Below, in pieces: positions 34,514 through 42,842 of a stretch of 64,000 bases of DNA. The notes under the pieces were generated by a model. The model was not told the origin of the DNA. It searched no databases and was given only the letters and a program-made list of their open reading frames with translations. Both the position numbers and the translations under genes were made by a program. Location of the stretch: the NCBI GenBank assembly GCA_050740315.1, contig JBOIDC010000001.1:1-64000 (forward strand). Direction: 5' to 3'. The DNA is from JACCYU01 sp050740315 (GTDB lineage Bacteria > Pseudomonadota > Gammaproteobacteria > JACCYU01). How positions within the stretch are numbered: the first letter of the stretch is position 1; every line of letters starts with the position of its first letter.

Positions 34514-35611
34514 CTATGGCCGCTTGAACATGACCAGATGCTCGATATTGATATCGATGCCGATCTCTTCGCCGATCCCGTGATGGTGGTGACTGGGCGC
34601 CAGACACAGCAGCCTCGTGCCGCTGGCGAGCCTCAACGTGTACAGAAATTCGGCGCCGCGAAACTGTCGGCGCTCGATCCGCGCGCGCATCGGGCTTTCA
34701 TCGTTATGCTGAATATCGTCCGGCCGCACCAATACCTCGACCGTATCGCGCGATGCGAAACGCCCGTCGGCAGGGCCGCTGAGCACACCCAGCTCCGTCT
34801 CGATCCGGTTCGCGTCCAGCACCATCCCGGGCAGCATCACACCCAGGCCGATGAAGCCGGCCGCAAAACGGCTGGCAGGGCGGTGATAGAGATTGTAGGC
34901 GTTGTCCCATTGCATGATGCGCCCGGCGTGCATCAGGCCGATGTCGTCGGCCACGGCAAACGCCTCGAACTGGTCGTGCGTCACCAGCAGCGCGGTCACG
35001 CCTTCCTGTTTCAGAATCTCGCGCACTTGCCCTGCCAGTTGTTCGCGCAGCTCCGCGTCCAGGGTCGAGAAAGGTTCGTCCAGCAGCAGCATTTCGGGCC
35101 GCGGCGCCAGCGCCCTGGCCAATGCGATGCGTTGTTGCTGGCCGCCGGAGATCTGATGCGGGAATTTTCTCGCCTGATCCGCGAGCTCCACCAGCGCCAG
35201 TAACCACTCGACTCGCGCGCGCTGCGCGCGCAACGATAGCTTTCGAATTCCGAACCGCACGTTGTCGTACACGTTCAAATGCGGGAACAGGGCCAGATCC
35301 TGAAACAGCATGCCCACCCGTCGCTGCTCCGGCGGCACATGCAAGTCCGGCCCGCTCACCCGCGCGCCGTGCAGCCGAATGTGCCCGCGGGTAACCGGCT
35401 CGAAGCCGGCGATGGCGCGCAACAAGGTGGTCTTGCCGCAGCCGCTCGGTCCCAGCAGACAACCGATGTGGCCTTCCGGCAGGTCAAAGCTGACGCCGTT
35501 GATAATGAGATTGCTCTGCACGATGACGTCGATATTGGCGACTTCCAGCCGCCTGGCCGCCTGTTGCGAACCGGCTGTACTCGCCACGGTTCGTATCGAG
35601 TCGTCACGCAT
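34514..35611 (-). CDS. fbpC: Ferric iron ABC transporter, ATP-binding protein
   Basis: The 365-residue protein has a complete ABC domain: Walker A GPSGCGKTT, Q-loop in LFQDLALFPHL, signature ISGGQQQR, Walker B MLLLDEPFS, and H-loop VTHDQ. A C-terminal TOBE-type regulatory region (about 250-365) follows, as in FbpC/PotA-type proteins. Its start overlaps the permease gene by 8 bp, so the two are translationally coupled. It powers uptake of periplasmic Fe3+ together with the permease and binding protein. The 172-bp gap downstream to the PA2779-like gene contains a short GC-rich inverted repeat without T-tract. Confidence 0.9.
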   Translation of the reverse strand: MRDDSIRTVASTAGSQQAARRLEVANIDVIVQSNLIINGVSFDLPEGHIGCLLGPSGCGKTTLLRAIAGFEPVTRGHIRLHGARVSGPDLHVPPEQRRVGMLFQDLALFPHLNVYDNVRFGIRKLSLRAQRARVEWLLALVELADQARKFPHQISGGQQQRIALARALAPRPEMLLLDEPFSTLDAELREQLAGQVREILKQEGVTALLVTHDQFEAFAVADDIGLMHAGRIMQWDNAYNLYHRPASRFAAGFIGLGVMLPGMVLDANRIETELGVLSGPADGRFASRDTVEVLVRPDDIQHNDESPMRARIERRQFRGAEFLYTLRLASGTRLLCLAPSHHHHGIGEEIGIDINIEHLVMFKRP

Positions 35612-37292
35612 AGCCCGGTCGGGAGCGGGTAATGGAGCGGCTTAACAGGATCACCGGCACGATACCCGTCAGCACGATGGTCACAGCCGCGCTGGCGGAA
35701 TCGGCCAGCCGCTCATCGGAAGCCAGCTCGAAGGCGCGCACCGCCAGGGTGTTGAAGTCGAACGGGCGCATGATGAGCGTGGCCGGCAACTCCTTCATGA
35801 CGTCGACGAACACCAGCAACAGCGCGGTCAGCAAGGTGCCGCGCATGATCGGCACGTGAATTTCGCGCAGCACCGCGCCGGGGGGGCGCCCCAGCGAGCG
35901 CGCGGCATCGTCCATGGCCGGATTTATCTTGCCCAGACCCGCCTCCACGGCGTGCAGGGACACGGCCAGAAAGCGCACCGAATAGGCGAAGATCAGGGCG
36001 AACAAGGTGCCGCTCAACAGCAGGCCGGTGGAGACCCCGAACGTGGCGCGCATCCCGGCGTCAATCGCGTTATCCAGCCAGGCGAACGGAATAATCACCC
36101 CGATCGCGACCACGACGCCGGGAATGGCGTAGCCCATGCCCGCCAGGGTGACGGCGAAGCGCACGGGGCGCGTGCCGCGCATGCGCTTGCCGTACGCCAT
36201 CACCAGCGCCAGCAGCAACACGCACACCGCGGCGGTCGCGGCCAGCCCGATGCTGTTAGCGGCCAGTTCGAGGAATTCGGCGTCCACCATGCGGTCGGCG
36301 GTTTGTATCGACCAGAACGTCAATTGACCCGCGGGTACCAGAAACCCGAACAACAGCGGCGTGACGCACACGGCCCACGCCCCGGCCGCGCGGATGCCCG
36401 TGAGCTTGAAGCGCGGCAGGGGCCGGTAGCGCTGGCTGGTGTGATGGAAGCGCGCTTGCTTTCGCGAACGGCGTTCGAGCGCGATGAGCACGAACACGAA
36501 CACCATCAGTATCGCCGCCAGCTGCGCCGCCGCAGCGCTGTCGCCCAGCCCGAACCAGGTGCGAAAGATGCCCGTGGTGAAGGTGCTGACGCCGAAATAC
36601 TGCACCGCACCGTAGTCGGCCAGGGTCTCCATCAGGGCCAGCGACACGCCGGCCACAATGGCCGGCCGCGCCATCGGCAGTACCACGCGCCGGAACGCGG
36701 CCGCGGCGCTAAGCCCGAGACTGCGCGCGGTCTCCAGCGCGCACACCGATTGGTCCAGAAACGCCGCGCGCGCCAGCAAATAAACATACGGGTACAGCAC
36801 CAGCGACAGCATCGCGATGGCGCCGCCCAGCGAACGGATCTCGGGAAACCAGTAGTCGCCATATTGCCAGCCCGTCCACGCGCGCAGCCGGGTCTGCAGC
36901 GGCCCGGCGAAGTCCAGCATGCCGGTGTAGGTATACGCGATGATGTACGCCGGCATCGCGAGCGGCAGCAGCAACGCCCATTCGAACACCGGCCGGCCGG
37001 GGAACCGGCAGGTGCTGCAAACCCAGGCGGTGGAGACACCCAAAAGCAGCGTACCGGCCGCGACCCCCAGCATCAGCGCCAATGAGTTGACGATGTAGCC
37101 CTTGAGCACGGTGTCGGCCAGATGCGCCCACACCTCTCCGGCCGGGTAAAACACGAAACCGGTCACCGTGAGCACCGGCAGCGCCAGAATCAGCGCGATG
37201 CCCAACACGCCGGCATCCCAGACGCCGGGCCGCCAGAGCGCATGCCCGCGGGACGCGCGGGTCAGCAACGGGCCGATCGAGACGCTGCTCAT
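35604..37292 (-). CDS. fbpB: Ferric iron ABC transporter, permease (double-length)
   Basis: The 562-residue protein is a tandem permease with two BPD_transp_1 halves, as usual for FbpB/SfuB. Each half carries an EAA loop that contacts the ATPase: TARSLGLSAAAAFRRVVLP in the first and DAARSLGRPPGAVLREIHVP in the second. About twelve hydrophobic helices are seen. The start ATG at 37292 lies 27 bp after the binding-protein gene stop. It should form the inner-membrane channel for Fe3+. Confidence 0.92.
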   Translation of the reverse strand: MSSVSIGPLLTRASRGHALWRPGVWDAGVLGIALILALPVLTVTGFVFYPAGEVWAHLADTVLKGYIVNSLALMLGVAAGTLLLGVSTAWVCSTCRFPGRPVFEWALLLPLAMPAYIIAYTYTGMLDFAGPLQTRLRAWTGWQYGDYWFPEIRSLGGAIAMLSLVLYPYVYLLARAAFLDQSVCALETARSLGLSAAAAFRRVVLPMARPAIVAGVSLALMETLADYGAVQYFGVSTFTTGIFRTWFGLGDSAAAAQLAAILMVFVFVLIALERRSRKQARFHHTSQRYRPLPRFKLTGIRAAGAWAVCVTPLLFGFLVPAGQLTFWSIQTADRMVDAEFLELAANSIGLAATAAVCVLLLALVMAYGKRMRGTRPVRFAVTLAGMGYAIPGVVVAIGVIIPFAWLDNAIDAGMRATFGVSTGLLLSGTLFALIFAYSVRFLAVSLHAVEAGLGKINPAMDDAARSLGRPPGAVLREIHVPIMRGTLLTALLLVFVDVMKELPATLIMRPFDFNTLAVRAFELASDERLADSASAAVTIVLTGIVPVILLSRSITRSRPGYA

Positions 37293-37319
37293 GCGTTTGC
37301 GCTACGTGCGGCTCGCACG

Positions 37320-38336
37320 TTATGGCCAGCCGACTCGATCCATCAGCTTCACGGCCTTCGCATTCAGCTCGCCCAGCCGCGACAGGTTCAGGTCATCGGC
37401 CTTGAAGTCGCCCCACGAGCGCAAGGTTTCGCTGGCGGCGATGCCCGGCTTGACGGGATATTCCTGGTTGGCCTGCGCGTACCAGCGCTGCGCCTGGTCG
37501 CCGACCAGGAACTCCAGCAGCTTCACCGCATTCTCTTGGTGCTGGGCGGCTTTGGTCACACCCGCGCCGCTGATGTTGACATGCGTGCCGCGTCCGTCCT
37601 GGTTAGGCCAGAAGATCGCGACCTTGGCTGCCGCCTCGCGCTGGCCGGGATTCGCATCGTTGAGCATCTGGCCGAGATAATAGGTGTTGGCGATGGCGAT
37701 GTCGCACACGCCCGCCGCCACCGCCTCGATCTGATCGCGATCGCCGTCGGTGGGCTTGCGCGCGAAATTGTTCACGAACCTCCTGGCCCAGCGTCCAGTG
37801 CGTTTTTCGCCCAGGCTCGCGATCATCGAGGCGACCAGCGACTGATTGTAGATGTTGCTGGACGTGCGGATGCAGATCTCCTTGTGCCAGCGCTTGTCGG
37901 CCAGCGCCTCGTAGGTCGACAACTGCGCCCGATCGACCCTTCCCCTGGCGTACATGATGGGCCGCGCGCGCATCGACAGGCCGAACCAGTAATCGTCGGG
38001 ATCGCGGTAATTGGCCGGAATGGCGTTATCGAGAATCCGGGACTGCACCGGCTGCAACAGGTCCTTGGTCCGCGCGCGATGCAGACGGCCGGCGTCGGTG
38101 GTGATCAGCACGTCCGCGGGCGTGTTGCGGCCCTCGCTTGCCAGGCGCTGCAGCAGTTCATCCGCGTCGCCGGTCACCAGGTTGACCTGGATGCCGGTCT
38201 GTTCGCTGAAATTGTCCAGCAGCGGCTTGATGAGTTGCTCTTCGCGCGCCGAGTAGACGCTGACCTCTTCGCCTGGCGCGTCACAGCCAGTCAAAATCAG
38301 GCTGGTACACGTGGCGAGCATGAGCGCAGTTTTCAT
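37320..38336 (-). CDS. fbpA: Ferric iron ABC transporter, substrate-binding lipoprotein
   Basis: The 338-residue protein starts at ATG 38336 with GGAGG at 38343-38347. The leader has a lipobox (ILTGC, Cys18), so the protein is membrane-anchored in the periplasm. The fold is that of FbpA/FutA: EVSVYSAREEQLIKPLL, ADVLITTDAGRLHRAR, and the tandem Tyr in IANTYYLGQ that bind Fe3+ directly in this family. It is the first gene of fbpABC on the minus strand. A Fur-box-like site lies 42-60 bp upstream, so iron-repressed expression is expected. Confidence 0.92.
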   Translation of the reverse strand: MKTALMLATCTSLILTGCDAPGEEVSVYSAREEQLIKPLLDNFSEQTGIQVNLVTGDADELLQRLASEGRNTPADVLITTDAGRLHRARTKDLLQPVQSRILDNAIPANYRDPDDYWFGLSMRARPIMYARGRVDRAQLSTYEALADKRWHKEICIRTSSNIYNQSLVASMIASLGEKRTGRWARRFVNNFARKPTDGDRDQIEAVAAGVCDIAIANTYYLGQMLNDANPGQREAAAKVAIFWPNQDGRGTHVNISGAGVTKAAQHQENAVKLLEFLVGDQAQRWYAQANQEYPVKPGIAASETLRSWGDFKADDLNLSRLGELNAKAVKLMDRVGWP

Positions 38337-38377
38337 CTAAATCCTCCAAAAGATTCAATTGCGGCCAGAATAGCATT

Positions 38378-38396
38378 GATGAGAAGCGTTATCATT
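38378..38396. promoter_or_regulatory. Fur-box-like site upstream of fbpABC
   Basis: On the minus strand the 15-bp core TGATAACGCTTCTCA (38394-38380) matches 11 of 14 defined positions of the 7-1-7 Fur consensus TGATAAT-n-ATTATCA. The flanks AA and TC extend the dyad. It sits 42-60 bp upstream of the fbpA ATG, where a promoter is expected, and 11 bp before the glnE GTG at 38408. Confidence 0.65.
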
Positions 38397-38407
38397 AAGG
38401 GTCAGCG

Positions 38408-41371
38408 GTGCCAGCCGCGGAAAATCATGCCGGGTTCTGCTACGCTCGCGAAGATGCCGCGCGCGGACGGCTTATCTTTCACAACGTGACTTCGTCTACG
38501 CTTTCAACCGAACTCGAGCACTTGCCAACCGGTCTGCGCGCCGAGGTGCAGCGTCATTGGCGGGCGTTTTCCGCGCGCGATGCGCTGCGCAAGCGCGCGG
38601 GTGAAATCCTGCGCGTATGGGCGGCGAGCCCCTTTGCCGCCAAGACCTGCGTGCAGAACCCGCAGCTGCTGCTGGAGTTGCTGGAATCCGGTCATCTGGA
38701 TCAAGCGTACACGCCAGAGGTGTTGTCCGCGCGCGTCGCCCAGGCGGTAGACACCGCCGATTCCGAAGCCGCGCTGATGCGCGCATTGCGCGTGTTGCGC
38801 CGGCGCGAATGGCTGCGCATCGCCTGGCGCGATCTGACCGGCGCCGCCGAGCTCGACGAAACTTTAACAGAGCTCTCCGCGCTGGCCGGACACCTCACAG
38901 AACATGCGCTGGAGAATTGCTATCTTCGCGCCTGCGAAGCCGATGGTGTGCCGCGCAACGCGCAAGGCGAGGCACAGCGCCTGGTGGTGCTGGGCATGGG
39001 CAAGCTCGGCGGTCGCGAGCTGAATTTTTCGTCCGACATCGACCTGATCTTCGCCTATCCGGATGATGGCCAGACCGATGGCCGCCGGGCCCTGGAGAAC
39101 CGCGTGTTCTTCACGCGGCTCGGGCAAAGACTCATCAAGGTGTTGAGTGAATACACGGCCGACGGCTTCGTGTTCCGCGTCGATATGCGACTGCGGCCGT
39201 TTGGCGACGGGCCGCTGGCGGTCAGCTTCGACGCCATGGAAGATTACTATCAGACGCACGGCCGCGAATGGGAGCGCTACGCCATGATCAAGGCGCGCGT
39301 CGTCGCCGGCGATCGCGCGGCGGGGGACGGACTGCTGCGGCGTCTGCGGCCGTTCGTCTATCGCCGCTATCTCGACTATGGCGCCTTCGGCAGCCTGCGC
39401 GACATGAAGGCGCGGATCGACGAGGAGGTCAAACGCCGCGCACTGCACACCAACATCAAGCTGGGCGCCGGCGGCATCCGCGAGATCGAGTTCATCGCGC
39501 AGACCTTCCAATTGGTGCGCGGCGGCCGCGATCCCGAACTGCAACAGCGGGAATTGCGCGCCGTGTTGCCAGCCCTGGCCAGGAACGGGCAGCTCTCGCC
39601 AGCCGAAACGGAGTCACTGCTCGCGGCCTACGCGTTTTTGCGGCGGGTTGAAAACCGCCTGCAGATGGTGGGCGATCAACAGACGCATGACCTGCCCGCC
39701 GACGACACCGAGCGCGCGCGGCTGGCGTTCGCCATGAATTTCGACGACTGGGAGTCGCTTGCGCGCGCGCTGGATGCGCACCGCCGCCGCGTGCACGGGC
39801 TGTTCGAGCGCACGTTCGCCGCACCCGAGGCCCGTGATCCGGAAGCCGGCGATACGCGCGGCCATCGCGCGCTGGTGGAGTTGTTTCAAAGTGGAACGGG
39901 TGATGAACAGGCGATCGCTTCGTTGCGGCAGGCGGGATTCGATGACCCCTCGGCCGTACTGCCGACGATCAAGGCGCTGTACACCGGGCGCGCGTACCAG
40001 GCGCAAAGCGCGACCGGCCGCGAGCGCCTCAACCGTCTGATGCCCTCGCTGCTGGCGGAGGTCGCCAAGCAGCCCGAGGCGGGCCGCACCTTGTCGCGCA
40101 TTCTGCCGCTGATCGAGGCGATCGCGCGGCGTTCGGTTTATCTCGCGCTGCTGGTCGAGCATCCGGTCGCGCTATCGCAGCTGGTGAAACTGAGCGCCGC
40201 AAGCCCCTGGATCGCCGAATATCTGCGTCATCACCCGATTCTGCTGGATGAGTTGCTGACCCCGAGCGAGCTTTACGCGCCGCCGGACCGGGCCGGGCTC
40301 GCCGCACAGCTCGACGAGGAGTTCGCGCGTATCGACCCGTTCGATACGGAGACGCAGATGGAGCGGCTGCGGCAGTTCAAGCAGGTCAACATCTTGCGCG
40401 TGGCGGCGGCCGACGTCATGGATGCGTTGCCGCTGATGCGGATCAGCGATCAGCTGACCTGGATCGCGGAAGTGATCCTGAATCACGTGCTGGAAATCAC
40501 GTGGCGACATATGGTGGCGCGCTACGGTCAGCCCCGCTGCGTGATCGATGGTGAGCGATACGCACCCGGGTTCGCGATCATCGCCTACGGGAAGCTCGGC
40601 GGCATCGAGCTCGGCTACGGTTCGGATCTGGACCTGGTGTTTCTGCACGACAGCGCCGGCGAGCAGCAGCGCACCGACGGCAAGAAACCGATCGATAACA
40701 CCACGTTTTTCGTGCGCCTTGGGCAGCGAATCGTGCATGCACTGACGGCGTTTACCCCCGCCGGTCAGCTTTACGAGGTGGACATGCGGCTGCGCCCCAG
40801 CGGGGCGGCCGGTATTCTGGTCAGCGGCTTGCAGGCGTTCGAGCACTATCAGCGCGACAAGGCCTGGACCTGGGAACACCAGGCGCTGGTGCGGGCGCGG
40901 CCGGTGGCAGGCGGCGCGAAAATCTCCGCTGGGTTCCGGCGCATTCGCGCCCGGACGCTGGCCGGCGCGCGCGACATTCCGCAGCTGCGCCGCGAGGTCA
41001 AAGAGATGCGCAGCCGCATGTGGCGTGAACTGGGCGGCGGCGATGCGCGACGCTTCGATCTGAAAAGGGACCCCGGCGGTATCGCCGACATCGAGTTTAT
41101 GGTGCAATACAATGTGCTGGCGCACGCACACCAGCACCGCGGTCTAACTGAGTTCACGGACAATATCCGCATTCTGGACGCGCTCGCGGCCAGCGGGTTG
41201 TTATCCGGCGGGGACGCACGCTTTCTGCAGGACGCTTATCGTGATTGCCGGGACCGCGTCCACGCACTGAGCCTGCAGGGCGAGTCGGCAGCGGTAGTGG
41301 ATGCAGACGAATTCAGCCAACAGCGCGCCGGCGTCCAGCGTTTGTGGCGGGAACTGATGGAAGTTCCCTAA
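38408..41371 (+). CDS. glnE: Glutamine synthetase adenylyltransferase/adenylyl-removing enzyme
   Basis: The 987-residue frame from GTG 38408 (AAGGG at 38397-38401) is slightly longer than E. coli GlnE (946); a GTG at 38486 (VTSSTLS) is an alternative start nearer the conserved region. Two nucleotidyltransferase domains are clear, each with a GKLGG...SDxDL catalytic pattern: GMGKLGGRELNFSSDIDLIF in the N-terminal adenylyl-removing half and AYGKLGGIELGYGSDLDLVF in the C-terminal adenylylating half. Each half is followed by a helical regulatory region. GlnE adds AMP to, and removes it from, a Tyr on glutamine synthetase according to nitrogen status through PII. It is followed by ilvE, as in Pseudomonas. 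Confidence 0.95.
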   Translation: MPAAENHAGFCYAREDAARGRLIFHNVTSSTLSTELEHLPTGLRAEVQRHWRAFSARDALRKRAGEILRVWAASPFAAKTCVQNPQLLLELLESGHLDQAYTPEVLSARVAQAVDTADSEAALMRALRVLRRREWLRIAWRDLTGAAELDETLTELSALAGHLTEHALENCYLRACEADGVPRNAQGEAQRLVVLGMGKLGGRELNFSSDIDLIFAYPDDGQTDGRRALENRVFFTRLGQRLIKVLSEYTADGFVFRVDMRLRPFGDGPLAVSFDAMEDYYQTHGREWERYAMIKARVVAGDRAAGDGLLRRLRPFVYRRYLDYGAFGSLRDMKARIDEEVKRRALHTNIKLGAGGIREIEFIAQTFQLVRGGRDPELQQRELRAVLPALARNGQLSPAETESLLAAYAFLRRVENRLQMVGDQQTHDLPADDTERARLAFAMNFDDWESLARALDAHRRRVHGLFERTFAAPEARDPEAGDTRGHRALVELFQSGTGDEQAIASLRQAGFDDPSAVLPTIKALYTGRAYQAQSATGRERLNRLMPSLLAEVAKQPEAGRTLSRILPLIEAIARRSVYLALLVEHPVALSQLVKLSAASPWIAEYLRHHPILLDELLTPSELYAPPDRAGLAAQLDEEFARIDPFDTETQMERLRQFKQVNILRVAAADVMDALPLMRISDQLTWIAEVILNHVLEITWRHMVARYGQPRCVIDGERYAPGFAIIAYGKLGGIELGYGSDLDLVFLHDSAGEQQRTDGKKPIDNTTFFVRLGQRIVHALTAFTPAGQLYEVDMRLRPSGAAGILVSGLQAFEHYQRDKAWTWEHQALVRARPVAGGAKISAGFRRIRARTLAGARDIPQLRREVKEMRSRMWRELGGGDARRFDLKRDPGGIADIEFMVQYNVLAHAHQHRGLTEFTDNIRILDALAASGLLSGGDARFLQDAYRDCRDRVHALSLQGESAAVVDADEFSQQRAGVQRLWRELMEVP

Positions 41372-41396
41372 AAGCAAGTACAATAAAGCAAGTACA
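41371..41396 (+). repeat. Two direct copies of a 12-bp unit at the glnE stop
   Basis: AAAGCAAGTACA occurs at 41371-41382 and again at 41385-41396, with a 14-bp period. The first copy begins on the last base of the glnE stop codon. It could be a small duplication or a binding site; I cannot tell which. Confidence 0.7.
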
Positions 41397-41403
41397 TAAG
41401 GCA

Positions 41404-41562
41404 TTAAACGCAAGGTACGCTAAGGCGCGAAGCTCGCAAAGTTGGGTATGGCCTGCAGGCGTCAGGAGGCAGGCAAGGACCATCCGCCATCGTGTTTTTT
41501 ACGCTTTATGTTTAACCTTTAGGGGTTTCGCGTCCTTTGCGCCTCTGCGGCCTTTGCGTTAA
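41404..41562. repeat. Inverted repeat built from degenerate CGCAAAGG-type units
   Basis: The arm at 41404-41441 (TTAAACGCAAGGTACGCTAA and on to GCAAAG) and the reverse complement of 41526-41562 (TTAACGCAAAGGCCGCAGAG and on) are about three-quarters identical over 37 bp. Each arm is made of units of about 8-9 bp resembling CGCAAAGG. The arms are 84 bp apart. The whole lies between glnE and ilvE and is less GC-rich than the genes. Similar CGCAAAG-periodic intergenic elements are known to me from diverse bacterial genomes; their role is unclear. Confidence 0.7.
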
Positions 41563-41610
41563 GTTCATTTGCTAGCGAATTACGTACGGTAAATTACAGG
41601 AGTACACAAG

Positions 41611-42534
41611 ATGTCCATGGCCGACCGCGATGGCCTGATCTGGCTAGACGGCGAGATGGTGCCCTGGCGCGAGGCCAGGGTGCACGTGCTGACGCACACT
41701 TTGCATTACAGCATGGGCGTGTTCGAGGGCGTGCGGGCGTACGAGACCCGTCGCGGCACGGCCATCTTCCGGCTGGCCGATCATACCGACCGGCTGTTCA
41801 ACTCGGCGCACATACTCGGCATGGCCATGCCGTTCGACAAAGAGACCATTAACGCCGCGCAACGGGCCGTGGTGCGCAAGAACCAGCTCAAATCGGCCTA
41901 TATCCGCCCCATGTGTTTCTACGGCGCTGAAGGCATGGGCCTGCACGCGGAAGGTCTGCGCGTACACTGCATGATCGCGGCCTGGGAATGGGGCCCGTAT
42001 CTCGGCAAGGATAATCTGGAGAAGGGACTGCGCATCAAGACCTCGTCGTTCACCCGGCATCATGTCAACATCACCATGTGCAAGGCCAAGGCAAACGGCA
42101 ATTACATGAACTCCATGCTCGCCCTGCACGAGGCCACGCGCGACGGCTACGACGAAGCGCTGCTGCTGGATATCGACGGCTACGTCGCCGAGGGCAGCGG
42201 CGAGAATATCTTTATCGTCAGGGACGGCGTGCTTTACACGCCGGATCTCACCTCCGCGCTGGACGGCATTACGCGCCGCACGATCATCACCCTGGCGGAG
42301 GAACTGGGCGTGCCGGTGCGCGAGAAGCGCATCTCGCGCGATGAAGTGTACATCGCCGACGAGGCTTTTTTCACCGGCACCGCCGCCGAGGTGACGCCGA
42401 TCCGCGAGCTGGACCATCGCGCCATCGGTTCGGGCGCGCGCGGCCCCATCACCCAGCGGTTGCAGACCATGTTCTTCGACCTCGTGGGCGGGCGGCGCGA
42501 CGACCACCAGGACTGGCTGACCTTGATCGCGTAA
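41611..42534 (+). CDS. ilvE: Branched-chain amino acid aminotransferase
   Basis: The 307-residue fold-type IV PLP enzyme starts at ATG 41611 (CAGGAG upstream at 41599-41604). Family motifs are HTLHYSMGVFEGVRAY, the PLP-binding Lys160 in KAKANGNYMNS, EGSGENIFIVRDG near residue 195, and FFTGTAAEVTPIRELDHR near the C-terminus. Length matches class I IlvE (E. coli 309). It catalyses the last step of valine, leucine and isoleucine synthesis with 2-oxoglutarate/glutamate. The 239-bp gap upstream holds the repeats described at 41371 and 41404. The next gene begins 14 bp after its stop. Confidence 0.95.
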   Translation: MSMADRDGLIWLDGEMVPWREARVHVLTHTLHYSMGVFEGVRAYETRRGTAIFRLADHTDRLFNSAHILGMAMPFDKETINAAQRAVVRKNQLKSAYIRPMCFYGAEGMGLHAEGLRVHCMIAAWEWGPYLGKDNLEKGLRIKTSSFTRHHVNITMCKAKANGNYMNSMLALHEATRDGYDEALLLDIDGYVAEGSGENIFIVRDGVLYTPDLTSALDGITRRTIITLAEELGVPVREKRISRDEVYIADEAFFTGTAAEVTPIRELDHRAIGSGARGPITQRLQTMFFDLVGGRRDDHQDWLTLIA

Positions 42535-42548
42535 ACCATAGCGACACG

Positions 42549-42770
42549 ATGCCCAACCCACGCAGCTCGCACGCCCAGGACAAATTCACAACGCCGAACG
42601 ACCGGCGCTGCTATACCATCGCGCGCAGTGAGCTGCCGTTGCGGTGCCCGCTGCCGGGCATGAGCCTGTGGAATTCTCATCCCAGGGTTTACATTCCCAT
42701 CGAAGACAGCAAGGACGGCCGCATGCGCTGCCCTTATTGCAGCACCGAATACGTGCTCGAGCCTGAATAG
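42549..42770 (+). CDS. zf-CHCC zinc-finger domain protein
   Basis: This 73-residue protein matches the zf-CHCC (NDUFS6-like) family: Cys in LRCPLPGMSLWNSHPRVYIP, a His in NSHPRV, and the pair CPYCS near the C-terminus give the C-H-C-C zinc ligands. Members are small zinc proteins often found next to ilvE and LPS heptosyltransferase genes in Gammaproteobacteria. The function is unknown. The gene lies 14 bp after ilvE and is probably cotranscribed with it. Confidence 0.88.
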   Translation: MPNPRSSHAQDKFTTPNDRRCYTIARSELPLRCPLPGMSLWNSHPRVYIPIEDSKDGRMRCPYCSTEYVLEPE

Positions 42771-42842
42771 TACGCACCGGCGGCCGGCATTCCTCATGCG
42801 ACTCTTCGTTTTAGAGCCGCGCCACCGTGAGCGCGCGCTTCC

